Part shown: positions 26,174 to 34,696 of the stretch, one piece after another
Layout: the number at the start of each line of letters is the position of its first letter
Numbering within the stretch: position 1 is the stretch's first letter
Assembly: GCF_008124785.1 (NCBI RefSeq)
Contig: NZ_VNHU01000003.1
Location: forward strand, 1 to 64,000
DNA from: Aquimarina intermedia
Lineage (GTDB): Bacteria; Bacteroidota; Bacteroidia; Flavobacteriales; Flavobacteriaceae
Direction of reading: 5' to 3'
DNA length: 64,000 bases
Translations under genes and position numbers: made by a program
Notes under the pieces: generated by a model
The model's input: the letters and a program-made list of their open reading frames with translations, nothing else
What the model was told of the DNA's origin: nothing
Database searches by the model: none

Positions 26174-28095
26174 TTTAGATATTTTAGTAATAATATTTCT
26201 AGCAATAAGAAAACTAACGCAAAAATAACAAACCATTTCCAAAACTCTTGTACGCGGTTGTTTTCTTTTAATTCATCAAATAAAAGCGATATAGTATCCG
26301 CCACAGTGTAGTCATTTCCTGGTTTCAGTGTATGATATTTTAGTCTACTTTCTGATGAACCGTAGTTGTAGGCCAGATGATCGAAAAACTCATCACCTTT
26401 GGTAAGGGTATACATCCCGGCACGAGTCGGAGTTTCATCGGTTGTTATTCTAACTTTATTCGTAAAATTTTGTTGCAACGGGATGATAGTTTCTTGTTCA
26501 GAATACAGGGATATAATTTCATCCTGATCCAATGGGATCTGTACATCATAGCTGTTTAATTTACCTACCTGATAATACAAAACAGGTTGTTTTAAGCTTT
26601 CTTTTCCAACATTGTATAAGACAGGTACAATTAAAGAGGTATTTTTGAAATTACTTTTATCAGAAGCTATGCTTGCAGTAAAAACATAAAGATTTTTATG
26701 GTTGTATAAAAAGGTACGTTCATCGGTATACGATAAAATGGATCGTGTCGAATTTACCGGAAAATAGGATTTTACCTTTGGATATTGAAAATTATCAATT
26801 TTTTTATCAAAAACACCTTTAAACAACGGGTGATCAAAATGAATGGTAGTAATTAGATTTTCTGCTGGTATGAGAGCGTTAAACGGAGTAGCATCTAGTT
26901 GATTGAGTAGTTCGTTATAATCTTTTAAATTTCCCTTTACAGACGGTATAAAGCAAAGTACACCTTTACTCGCTACAAATGCTTTAAGCGCGTTAAGGAG
27001 CGTGACAGGAACTGTTTCAATTTCGTTAAGGATAATTAAATCTGATTGACCTAGGGTGTTATAGTTTAACGCATTTAAATTACTTTGTGTAAGTATAAAT
27101 TCATCGGGAGTATAAATATATTTCAAAAAGGCATCATCGGAACCGGATATTGAGAGAACCTTTATTTTCTTAGGTGAATTAATAGCCAGATATCTTGTAT
27201 TGTCAAAAGATAGCATAGGGTCTTGCAGCACCAATTTACCTCGTAAGTCCTGTCCTTCTTTTAAGCTAAAACTTATTTTTTGTACTGCTTGTTCATTAAA
27301 AGAAACAGAAGATTTGGCGATCAATTTATCATTATCAAATAACGTAATAGGGACACTTGCCGACGACAAGTTTGTGGAGGAAACCGAAGCAGCAAGTGTA
27401 AGGTCATTATTTTTGTTGCGCTCAAGATACAGCGTGTCGATAGCAATATTATTTTTAGACTCAGGCGTGAGCTTAATAAGTTTTGGCACAATAGCACCAT
27501 CAAAACTTATCTCCAACGGATTTTGCTTAATTTGAAAATCCGAAATCAATACTAAATTTTTATTTGATTCCTGATTTTTGGAAAAAAATTGTTTTCCCTT
27601 TAGATAAGCTGTGTGATATGCTAATTGATTGGGACTGTATCCAATTTGCAAAAGGTCATTGAGAACGTCTTTTTTAGTTACTTCCTTAAAAACCTCATCG
27701 TTTGTGAATAATGTAAATAGTTGCTGCTCCGGAATAGCTTCTGCTATTTCTTGCACTGCACGCTTTAGCAAAGGGCCTTTTTTTCCTTTAGCTTCCATAC
27801 TAAATGAATTGTCAAGATAAATAACCAATTCTTGTGGGGCATCAAAATCTTTGTCATTAGTAAAAAAAGGCTGCGCAAATGCAAGGATAATACAAGCAAG
27901 CAAAAGCATTCTGGTAAGTAAAATTATAAGTTTTTTTACATTCGAGCTTTTACGCGTTTGTAAACTTACAGCTTTCAAAAATTGAACATTACTAAATTCA
28001 ATCTTTTGAAATTTTCTAAGTTGAAACAAATGAATCAGAAGAGGAATTATTAATGCGAAAAGTGCGTAAAGAAATTCAGGGTGTTTAAAATGCAT
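26170..28095 (-). CDS. BatA-domain / vWA membrane protein
   Basis: A 641-residue protein with the N-terminal double-helix BatA domain (HFKHPEFLYALFALIIPLLI, then a second helix near 56-78). A von Willebrand A domain follows, with a MIDAS-like motif YLDNSFSMEAKG near residue 90. A long beta-rich middle region follows, and one C-terminal hydrophobic helix lies near 617-638 (WKWFVIFALVFLLLEILL). The family is linked to the Bat aerotolerance proteins of Bacteroidetes, but this long form usually lies alone. The stop overlaps the start of the dihydroorotase-like gene (ATGA), so translation is coupled. Confidence 0.85.
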   Translation of the reverse strand: MHFKHPEFLYALFALIIPLLIHLFQLRKFQKIEFSNVQFLKAVSLQTRKSSNVKKLIILLTRMLLLACIILAFAQPFFTNDKDFDAPQELVIYLDNSFSMEAKGKKGPLLKRAVQEIAEAIPEQQLFTLFTNDEVFKEVTKKDVLNDLLQIGYSPNQLAYHTAYLKGKQFFSKNQESNKNLVLISDFQIKQNPLEISFDGAIVPKLIKLTPESKNNIAIDTLYLERNKNNDLTLAASVSSTNLSSASVPITLFDNDKLIAKSSVSFNEQAVQKISFSLKEGQDLRGKLVLQDPMLSFDNTRYLAINSPKKIKVLSISGSDDAFLKYIYTPDEFILTQSNLNALNYNTLGQSDLIILNEIETVPVTLLNALKAFVASKGVLCFIPSVKGNLKDYNELLNQLDATPFNALIPAENLITTIHFDHPLFKGVFDKKIDNFQYPKVKSYFPVNSTRSILSYTDERTFLYNHKNLYVFTASIASDKSNFKNTSLIVPVLYNVGKESLKQPVLYYQVGKLNSYDVQIPLDQDEIISLYSEQETIIPLQQNFTNKVRITTDETPTRAGMYTLTKGDEFFDHLAYNYGSSESRLKYHTLKPGNDYTVADTISLLFDELKENNRVQEFWKWFVIFALVFLLLEILLLKYLK

Positions 28096-28358
28096 TCTGT
28101 TTCTTGATTCTTATGTAAGGTAAAGATACTATAAGATTTGAAATTAAGGTTTAAGAAGGCTTTCATTTTTTTAGAAAAATACAGCTATATATTGAAGCGC
28201 TATCTTCATATTTTTTGACATGAATTATAGTGTATAACAGGTTCATATAATGCACTTAATTCTTAGAATGAGTGTTTGTTTAAAAATAGATGTACCTTTA
28301 CCCTCAAATAAAGAGCTGTCAGTGAACCATTTTATTGTAAAGCTCTCAAAAATTATTT

Positions 28359-29606
28359 ATGTCATTTACTGCCTTAGGATTATCCGACGCATTGTTAAAA
28401 GCAATTAGCGAAAAAGGATACACAAAACCATCTACTATTCAAGAAAAAGCAATCCCTGAAATTTTAGAAGGTAAGGATGTGTTAGCATCCGCACAAACAG
28501 GAACCGGAAAAACAGCCGGATTTATTCTTCCTATTTTACAAATTATTACAGAAACAAAAAAACAAGGTAAACGTCCTATCCGAGCATTGGTATTAACACC
28601 AACACGAGAATTGGCTGCGCAAATCTTGGATAATGCAGAAGCGTATAGTAAGCATCTGGATATTAGATCAACAGTAGTTTTTGGCGGAGTCAATGCCAAA
28701 CCACAAATCAGAGCCTTGCGCAACGGAGTTGATATTTTGGTAGCGACTCCTGGAAGATTACTTGATTTACATAGTCAAAAAGCGTTTTCACTTGGTCGGG
28801 TTACTACGCTCGTATTGGATGAAGCTGATCGTATGTTGGATATGGGATTTCAGCGAGATATCAATAAAATTCTAGATTTACTTCCATCAAAACGTCAAAA
28901 TCTATTATTCTCAGCTACATTTTCAAAAGAGATCAAAAAATTAGCAGGAGGAATTTTACATCACCCTGTGACGGTGGAAGCAGCCCCAGAAAATTCGACA
29001 GCAGAAAAAGTAAAACAGCGCATGTATTTAATGGATAAAACCAATAAAGCAGCTGCAGTGATCAAATTAATTTCTGATGGTAACTGGAAACAAGTATTGA
29101 TCTTTACACGAACAAAACATGGAGCCAATCGACTCAGTGAAAAGCTATCAAAAAGAGGTATTTCTGCTGCTGCAATTCACGGTAATAAAAGTCAGGGAGC
29201 AAGAACCAAAGCATTAGACGGTTTTAAAAAAGGTAAAATACGGGTGTTGGTTGCGACTGATATCGCAGCAAGAGGATTAGATATCCCTTTACTACCGCAT
29301 GTTATTAATTACGAATTGCCGAATATAGCTGCAGATTATGTACATCGTATTGGTCGTACGGGTAGAGCAGGTGCTAGTGGGGAAGCTATTTCGATGGTTT
29401 CTCATGACGAGATGGAATATGTATGGGATATTGAAAAATTATTGGGCGATCCAATTGATAAGGATGCTATTGAAGGTTTTGAACCGTTAACACCTTTTCC
29501 GACTACCCCAACTAAAAACAAAAGTTCTGCAAAGAAGAAATCCGCATCTAATTCCGGTCGAAAACCTCGGCAGCGAAGATCACGTAATGCTAACCGCAGG
29601 CGTTAG
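28359..29606 (+). CDS. DEAD-box RNA helicase (RhlE type)
   Basis: A 415-residue ATP-dependent RNA helicase. All motifs are visible in order: Q motif ([20 protein letters not shown]), Walker [27 protein letters not shown], the DEAD box [39 protein letters not shown] and [11 protein letters not shown] basic Lys/Arg/Ser tail (about residues 380-415, [15 protein letters not shown]) is typical of RhlE-like proteins and helps RNA binding. A near-consensus TACCTTTA at 28293-28300 would give a leader of about 50 bases. A strong terminator lies 32 bases after the stop. Confidence 0.95.
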   Translation: MSFTALGLSDALLKAISEKGYTKPSTIQEKAIPEILEGKDVLASAQTGTGKTAGFILPILQIITETKKQGKRPIRALVLTPTRELAAQILDNAEAYSKHLDIRSTVVFGGVNAKPQIRALRNGVDILVATPGRLLDLHSQKAFSLGRVTTLVLDEADRMLDMGFQRDINKILDLLPSKRQNLLFSATFSKEIKKLAGGILHHPVTVEAAPENSTAEKVKQRMYLMDKTNKAAAVIKLISDGNWKQVLIFTRTKHGANRLSEKLSKRGISAAAIHGNKSQGARTKALDGFKKGKIRVLVATDIAARGLDIPLLPHVINYELPNIAADYVHRIGRTGRAGASGEAISMVSHDEMEYVWDIEKLLGDPIDKDAIEGFEPLTPFPTTPTKNKSSAKKKSASNSGRKPRQRRSRNANRRR

Positions 29607-29637
29607 TAGTACGTAGTATTTACGCGAAATAATGAAA

Positions 29638-29668
29638 AAAAGGCGGAAGTGAAAACTTCCGCCTTTTT
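29638..29668. terminator. Intrinsic terminator between convergent genes
   Basis: AGGCGGAAGT (29641-29650) and ACTTCCGCCT (29655-29664) form a perfect stem with a GAAA tetraloop, extended by flanking A and T bases, then TTTTT. The preceding run of seven A also makes it work on the minus strand for the barrel gene ending at 29688. Confidence 0.88.
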
Positions 29669-29687
29669 GCATAATATGATTGTTACC

Positions 29688-30209
29688 TTAAAAGATGTAG
29701 TATCCTACAGATACTTGGAAGGTAGCATTTTTAGCTTCAGCACCATCTACCACATCAGTAAATCCAATATTATAACGCACTTGAGCAAAAAAGGAACTGA
29801 TTTCTACTCCAGCACCCACGGCTCCACTAAAATCAAAGCTCTCTGGCTCTCCACCATCCTTAAAATCATCATTTACAACAAAACCAAATTGAGGCCCGGC
29901 TTCAATACTAAAAAGCTTAGCAAATTTGTATTTCAATAAAACAGGTACATTAAGATAGTCAATATCTGTATCTTTTGCTCCCTGTGCAGAATACAAAACT
30001 TCCGGTTGAAGTGCTAACATATCCATCAGGCTTACTTGAGCAACCGCTCCAATATGGTACCCTGTTCTCCCGTCTAAATTGCTGCTTACATCATCACCAT
30101 TAATGGAAGCAAAGTTTACTCCACCTTTAAAACCGAATTTTAAATCTTGTGCCTGTGTTGATACAGAAAATCCGATGATTGCGATAGCAACTAAAAATAA
30201 TTTTTTCAT
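29688..30209 (-). CDS. Small outer-membrane beta-barrel protein
   Basis: A 173-residue protein with a signal peptide (MKKLFLVAIAIIGFSVS, ending TQAQ) and alternating hydrophobic strands, ending in an aromatic residue (VGYYIF) as outer-membrane barrels do. The pattern fits the PorT/OMP_b-brl_2 family: LKFGFKGGVNFASINGDD, then GYHIGAVAQVSL. Its cargo or role is unknown. The frame extends to 30260, but TATCTTTG at 30237-30244 is upstream of the ATG at 30209, so that start was chosen. It is divergent from the flavoprotein gene. Confidence 0.85.
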   Translation of the reverse strand: MKKLFLVAIAIIGFSVSTQAQDLKFGFKGGVNFASINGDDVSSNLDGRTGYHIGAVAQVSLMDMLALQPEVLYSAQGAKDTDIDYLNVPVLLKYKFAKLFSIEAGPQFGFVVNDDFKDGGEPESFDFSGAVGAGVEISSFFAQVRYNIGFTDVVDGAEAKNATFQVSVGYYIF

Positions 30210-30236
30210 AATCGTAAATTTAAGGTTGTTTAAGTT

Positions 30237-30244
30237 CAAAGATA
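30237..30244 (-). promoter_or_regulatory. TAnnTTTG -7 element for the small barrel gene
   Basis: CAAAGATA reads TATCTTTG on the minus strand, 27 bases before the ATG at 30209. Confidence 0.5.
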
Positions 30245-30321
30245 ACTCAAAAAACAACATATTATTGTTGTTCTATGAAAGAAGTATCACGGCAGTGCTA
30301 ATAATCTTTAAGAGTTTGTTG

Positions 30322-30329
30322 TATCTTCG
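30322..30329 (+). promoter_or_regulatory. Near-consensus -7 element for the flavoprotein gene
   Basis: TATCTTCG differs from TAnnTTTG at one base and lies 22 bases before the GTG at 30352. Together they support the GTG as the start, since the frame upstream runs through the divergent barrel gene. Confidence 0.4.
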
Positions 30330-30351
30330 TCCCCTAAATAGAAACAAGATT

Positions 30352-31914
30352 GTGCAGCACGAATTTAGTATACAAGTATCACCAAAAACTGCAGCAGATA
30401 CCACGTTATTAAAGCAGAAAATAGCAAAATTAAATGCATTGCAGGTAAATGAGATTACTCATGTGCAAGTCTTAAAGCGATCTATTGATGCCAGACAAAT
30501 TGCTATTAAAATAAACTTAAAAGTAAGAGTTTATATTAATGAAACGTTTATTGATGATCCTATACAATTACCTCAATATCCAGAGGTTTCCCGTGCCAAT
30601 GAGGTAGTGATTATAGGAGCAGGGCCAGCAGGATTATTTGCCGCTTTACGAGCTATAGAATTAGGATGCAAGCCTATCGTTTTAGAACGAGGTAAGGATG
30701 TTAGAGCTCGACGTCGAGATTTAAAGGCAATAACCAGAGATCATTTGGTAAACGAGGACTCCAATTACTGTTTTGGAGAAGGAGGCGCAGGTACCTATAG
30801 TGATGGTAAGTTATATACGCGATCAAAGAAAAGGGGAGATGTTAATCGCATTTTGAAGCTGTTAGTGGGGTTTGGTGCTACAGGTCAAATAATGGTAGAA
30901 GCACACCCTCATATTGGGACGAATAAATTGCCCGATATTATTGCTGCAATGCGTAACAAAATTATTGCTCAAGGCGGAAAAATTCTTTTTGAGACACGAG
31001 TTACCGACATACAAATTAAAGATGATGCTATTGTAGGCGTTGTAACAAAATCAGGAGATGTAATTGAGACTAATGCAGTAGTTTTAGCCACGGGTCATTC
31101 GGCCAGGGATATCTATGAATTGTTGCACAGGAAACAGATTCATATCGAAGCTAAGCCTTTTGCACTGGGGGTTCGTGTCGAACATTCTCAAGAGCTTATA
31201 GATCAAATTCAGTATAAATGCGCTACAAGAGGACCTTATTTACCGCCGTCACCGTATAGTATTGTAAAGCAAGTTAAGGGTCGTGGGATGTATTCTTTTT
31301 GCATGTGCCCTGGCGGAGTCATAGCACCTTGTGCTACAAGTCCGGGAGAAGTGGTTACTAATGGATGGTCACCGTCAAAAAGAGATCAACCTACCTCAAA
31401 TAGCGGAATAGTGATAGAACTTCGTCCGGAGGATTTTAAAAATTTTCAACAACATGGGCCTTTGGCCGGAATGTATTTTCAAAAAAGTATAGAGCAAAAA
31501 GCGTGGCAACTTGCCGGTGAAACGCAGCGTGTACCGGCACAGCGTTTGATTGATATGGTGGGTGGTAAGGTTTCTCAGGATTTACCTGAAACTTCCTATA
31601 AACCCGGGCTCACTAGTATTGATATGGGAACTGTATTTCCATCTTTTCTTCATCAAATTTTGCAGGAAGGATTTAAAGCGTTTGACCAAAGTATGAAAGG
31701 ATACCTAACTAATGAGGCCGTTGTACATGCACCAGAATCAAGAACTTCATCACCAGTTCGTATTCCGCGAGATCGTAAAACCTATGAACATGTTCAAATC
31801 AAAGGTTTATACCCAAGTGGAGAAGGAGCAGGGTATGCGGGCGGAATTATCTCTGCAGCAATTGATGGTGAAAAATGTGTTGAAGCGTGTATTCGCAATA
31901 TAAAATTAATCTAA
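30352..31914 (+). CDS. FAD-dependent oxidoreductase (COG2509 type)
   Basis: A 520-residue flavoprotein starting with GTG (reads VQHEFSIQVS). Residues 1-80 are the N-terminal domain of the family. The FAD-binding Rossmann motif VVIIGAGPAGLFAALRA follows at about 85-101 with LERGKDV after it. Then come GEGGAGTYSDGKLYTR, a CMCPGGVIAPC segment with three cysteines in the middle, and a C-terminal GLYPSGEGAGYAGGI second FAD element. Members are widespread; the substrate is unknown. No ATG fits, and the longer frame begins inside the opposing barrel gene. Confidence 0.88.
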   Translation: MQHEFSIQVSPKTAADTTLLKQKIAKLNALQVNEITHVQVLKRSIDARQIAIKINLKVRVYINETFIDDPIQLPQYPEVSRANEVVIIGAGPAGLFAALRAIELGCKPIVLERGKDVRARRRDLKAITRDHLVNEDSNYCFGEGGAGTYSDGKLYTRSKKRGDVNRILKLLVGFGATGQIMVEAHPHIGTNKLPDIIAAMRNKIIAQGGKILFETRVTDIQIKDDAIVGVVTKSGDVIETNAVVLATGHSARDIYELLHRKQIHIEAKPFALGVRVEHSQELIDQIQYKCATRGPYLPPSPYSIVKQVKGRGMYSFCMCPGGVIAPCATSPGEVVTNGWSPSKRDQPTSNSGIVIELRPEDFKNFQQHGPLAGMYFQKSIEQKAWQLAGETQRVPAQRLIDMVGGKVSQDLPETSYKPGLTSIDMGTVFPSFLHQILQEGFKAFDQSMKGYLTNEAVVHAPESRTSSPVRIPRDRKTYEHVQIKGLYPSGEGAGYAGGIISAAIDGEKCVEACIRNIKLI

Positions 31915-31941
31915 AATAAAATGTAAACTAATTAGGGAATA

Positions 31942-33144
31942 TTATTTTTTTACTGTAAAATTGAAAACAGTTTCCTCATTTTCTATTGAAGCAACTTTGA
32001 TTTCGCCACCAAGACTATCAATGAGTTTTTTCACTGTACTCAAACCAATGCCGTTCCCCTTATTCCCTTTACGATCAGATTCGGCTACTGTAGTAAATAG
32101 ATCAAAAATTAAATGTTGCTTGTCCTCGGGTATGCCAATACCATTGTCAGAAACTTCAAAATAGTATGCTTCCTTTGTTTCTTTACATCCAATGGTTACT
32201 ACGACTTCATCTTTGTCATTATATTTAAGACTGTTGCCGATTAGATTAAGAAGAATCTGCTCAAGCGCTGCTCGATTGCAATGTAAATTTATGTTTTCTT
32301 CCGGAAAATTTATAGTTACTTTATGATCGATACCCAAGAGCTCTACAATTTCCTCCAATAAATGATTTAATTCAAATTCTTCTGGTTTGCCTTTAGAGAG
32401 ACCGTCTGATTCATAATAAGCTAGTAGATTACCCACATAATCACTCAATTTAAAAGAAGAATGTTTTAGGTTATCCAAATAGGATATACCCTTTTTATCC
32501 AAATGATTTCCATATTTTGCTCGTAGCACATCTGTAGTTAAAATCATATTAGCCAACGGCATCTTCATATCGTGCGATACGATTCCGGCAAAACCTCTAA
32601 GTAATTCGTTTTTCTGAGTGAGCTCAGACTGTAACTTTTTGAGCTGTTCGTTACTTTTTCGTAAAGTAAGCAATTTCATTATTTGCCTTGCTAATACTTG
32701 CAAAGAGTTGATTTGCTTTTTTGTGATTGTATTCGGTTTATGGTCAATTACGCAAAGTGTTCCCAGCGCATGACCACTTTCATCTTTTAAACTCACCCCC
32801 GCATAAAAAATTATGGGTGTCTCACCTTCGGTATATGGATTGCCGGAAAACCTGGAATCTTTATTGGAGTCTTCGACGATCAACAATTCATTTTCTTCAA
32901 GTATCGTGTGACTACAAAAAGAATATTTGCGTTCAGAACTACAAATATCCATTCCTGAGGTAGCTTTGAGCCATACTTCCTCCTGATCCACTAGTGAGAT
33001 GATTGCTACTGGCTTACCTGTAATTTCTGCAGCAAGATCCGTAATTTCATTATACTCAGCTTCTTTTTCGGTATGTAAAATATTATAACTGTGAAGCGCG
33101 TGGAGTCGTGCTTCTTCGTTTACTGCTTTTGCGGGGTTCAGCAT
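31942..33144 (-). CDS. GAF-domain sensor histidine kinase
   Basis: A 400-residue cytosolic histidine kinase. An N-terminal GAF domain (about residues 25-165, VAIISLVDQEEVWLKATSG) is joined to a HisKA dimer/phosphoacceptor region (FAGIVSHDMKMPLANMILT, His near 192) and a HATPase domain with boxes NLIGNSLKYNDKD, DNGIGIPED and GNGIGLSTVKKL. No membrane helix, and no response regulator lies nearby. The upstream gene on the same strand encodes a paralogue of the same layout with strongly similar blocks, so the two arose by tandem duplication. TATATTTG lies 30 bases before the ATG. The GAF ligand or signal is unknown. Confidence 0.92.
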   Translation of the reverse strand: MLNPAKAVNEEARLHALHSYNILHTEKEAEYNEITDLAAEITGKPVAIISLVDQEEVWLKATSGMDICSSERKYSFCSHTILEENELLIVEDSNKDSRFSGNPYTEGETPIIFYAGVSLKDESGHALGTLCVIDHKPNTITKKQINSLQVLARQIMKLLTLRKSNEQLKKLQSELTQKNELLRGFAGIVSHDMKMPLANMILTTDVLRAKYGNHLDKKGISYLDNLKHSSFKLSDYVGNLLAYYESDGLSKGKPEEFELNHLLEEIVELLGIDHKVTINFPEENINLHCNRAALEQILLNLIGNSLKYNDKDEVVVTIGCKETKEAYYFEVSDNGIGIPEDKQHLIFDLFTTVAESDRKGNKGNGIGLSTVKKLIDSLGGEIKVASIENEETVFNFTVKK

Positions 33145-33174
33145 AATACAATGAGAGTCTTAAAATATAGTAGA

Positions 33175-33182
33175 CAAATATA
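33175..33182 (-). promoter_or_regulatory. TAnnTTTG -7 element for the downstream GAF kinase
   Basis: CAAATATA reads TATATTTG on the minus strand, 30 bases before the ATG at 33144. It suggests the second kinase gene has its own promoter. Confidence 0.5.
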
Positions 33183-33237
33183 TAAAAATAAATAGGAGTA
33201 CTTCCTATATTTTGACGTTTCAAACTTAAAAAATTAT

Positions 33238-34452
33238 TTACTTATGAGCGTGTTTCTTGAGGGAAAAATGAAAAGAAGTTCCTGTTCCAATTTTTGAAGA
33301 AAGAGTGATAGTTCCGCCCAAACTTTCGACCAGATTTTTCACAGTATTAAGTCCAATTCCATTTCCGGCGTTACCAGAACGATCTTTATCCACGGCTGTT
33401 TTAAATAAATCGAAGATTTTGTCTTGTTTTTCTTCAGAAATACCGATTCCATTATCAGTAACGCTGAAGTAATAATAGGTATCTCCGTCGCCTGCCTTTA
33501 TTTCTATTTCGATATGATCCTTATCATTATATTTCAGGCTGTTGCCGATTAGATTTAAAAATATCTGTTCTAATGCAGCACGATTTACGTAGAGATCCAT
33601 GGTTTCTTCAGGAAGGGTGATCGTAGCGTCCTTACTTACACTTAAAAGTTCTACAACTTCGCTCAATAACTGATTGAGGTCAAATTTTTCAAGATTTTGA
33701 TCATCCTGATGATCAGATTCATAATGGGTTAATAAATCATTGATATAGTCGCTAAGGCGAAAAGCTGACTCTTTTAAGTATGAAAGATATTCTAAAGCTT
33801 TGAAATCAAGTTTATCAAAATATTTACTTCTCAAAACCTCGGTAGTAAGAATGATGTTAGATAATGGCATTTTTATATCATGAGAGACAATACCGGCAAA
33901 ATCTCTAAGTAAGGCGTTACGTTTCTCAACTTGTGCTTGATTCCAGCTTAATTGTGTGTTTAATTTATTCAGCGTTAAGATTTTTATTATTTGCCTGGAG
34001 GTAACTTTAAGAAATTCAAGATGTTCATCAGATAAAGAGCCCGGTTTAAAGTCAAATACGCACAACGTACCCAATGGAAAACCTTGCTCATCAGTCAAGC
34101 ATACACCCGCATAGAATCGAACTGCTGTGTCACTAACTACCGATGGAAAACTGGAAAACCTAGTATCTAAAAGGGCATTTTCAACAATTAAGAACTTCTT
34201 CTTTTCGGCAATAGCATGACTACAAAAAGAATGAGCTCTCTCATCTTTGTCGCTATCATACCCAGTAGTGGCTTTGTACCAAGTATAATCTTTGTCTACA
34301 AAGGAGATTAAAGCTACCGGTTTCCCCGTTATTTTTGAAGTTACTTTTGTGATTTCATCATAAATGGTTTCTTTAGGCGTATCTAATATGTGGTAACTAT
34401 GTAGCGCCTGTAATCTTCTACTCTCGTAAGCTGTAGTTTGGTTTGAAATCAT
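33238..34452 (-). CDS. GAF-domain sensor histidine kinase, paralogue
   Basis: A 404-residue cytosolic histidine kinase with the same plan as the neighbouring kinase at 31942-33144: GAF (about residues 25-165, VALISFVDKDYTWYKATTG), HisKA (FAGIVSHDIKMPLSNIILTTE) and HATPase (NLIGNSLKYNDKD, DNGIGISEE, GNGIGLNTVKNL). The kinase core is much closer between the two than the GAF part, as expected if they sense different signals after a duplication. No partner response regulator is seen. It lies 93 bases upstream of its copy and is divergent from the PhoX-like lipoprotein gene. Confidence 0.92.
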   Translation of the reverse strand: MISNQTTAYESRRLQALHSYHILDTPKETIYDEITKVTSKITGKPVALISFVDKDYTWYKATTGYDSDKDERAHSFCSHAIAEKKKFLIVENALLDTRFSSFPSVVSDTAVRFYAGVCLTDEQGFPLGTLCVFDFKPGSLSDEHLEFLKVTSRQIIKILTLNKLNTQLSWNQAQVEKRNALLRDFAGIVSHDIKMPLSNIILTTEVLRSKYFDKLDFKALEYLSYLKESAFRLSDYINDLLTHYESDHQDDQNLEKFDLNQLLSEVVELLSVSKDATITLPEETMDLYVNRAALEQIFLNLIGNSLKYNDKDHIEIEIKAGDGDTYYYFSVTDNGIGISEEKQDKIFDLFKTAVDKDRSGNAGNGIGLNTVKNLVESLGGTITLSSKIGTGTSFHFSLKKHAHK

Positions 34453-34472
34453 AAGTATAGAATAAGCCCGTG

Positions 34473-34696
34473 TGTTTTACATAAATTTAATGATTGTTAA
34501 CATAATTTTTAACAATTAAATGTTAATTGTTTACTATTAAACAATGAATTCCTAACCTCATTCTTTAACGATTCCGTAATCTAAATAACTTCTAGATAAA
34601 AAAAACGTAACCCTTTAACGATATTTAGTTAACGATTAAAACACTTCTCAAGGATACTTTTGTTGGAGTATTTATAAACATTTAATCAGACAAATT
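34473..34696 (+). promoter_or_regulatory. Repeat-bearing promoter region of the PhoX-like gene
   Basis: TACTTTTG at 34655-34662 is an exact -7 element 34 bases before the ATG at 34697. There is no TTTG at the -33 place. Instead the direct repeat TTAACGAT occurs at 34565, 34615 and 34629, the last ending 18 bases before the -7 box. Further up are TTAACA twice (34497 and 34509, 12 bases apart) and a 9-base perfect inverted repeat AACAATTAA / TTAATTGTT (34511-34519, 34523-34531). Such repeats resemble an activator site; a Pho-type box is possible given the gene, but the family of binding protein is inference. Confidence 0.5.

Noticed and set aside
34497..34514. Classic PhoB/PhoP box
   Set aside because: TTAACA copies are 12 bases apart, not the usual 11, and the word is common in AT-rich DNA. 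I kept it only as a possible site.
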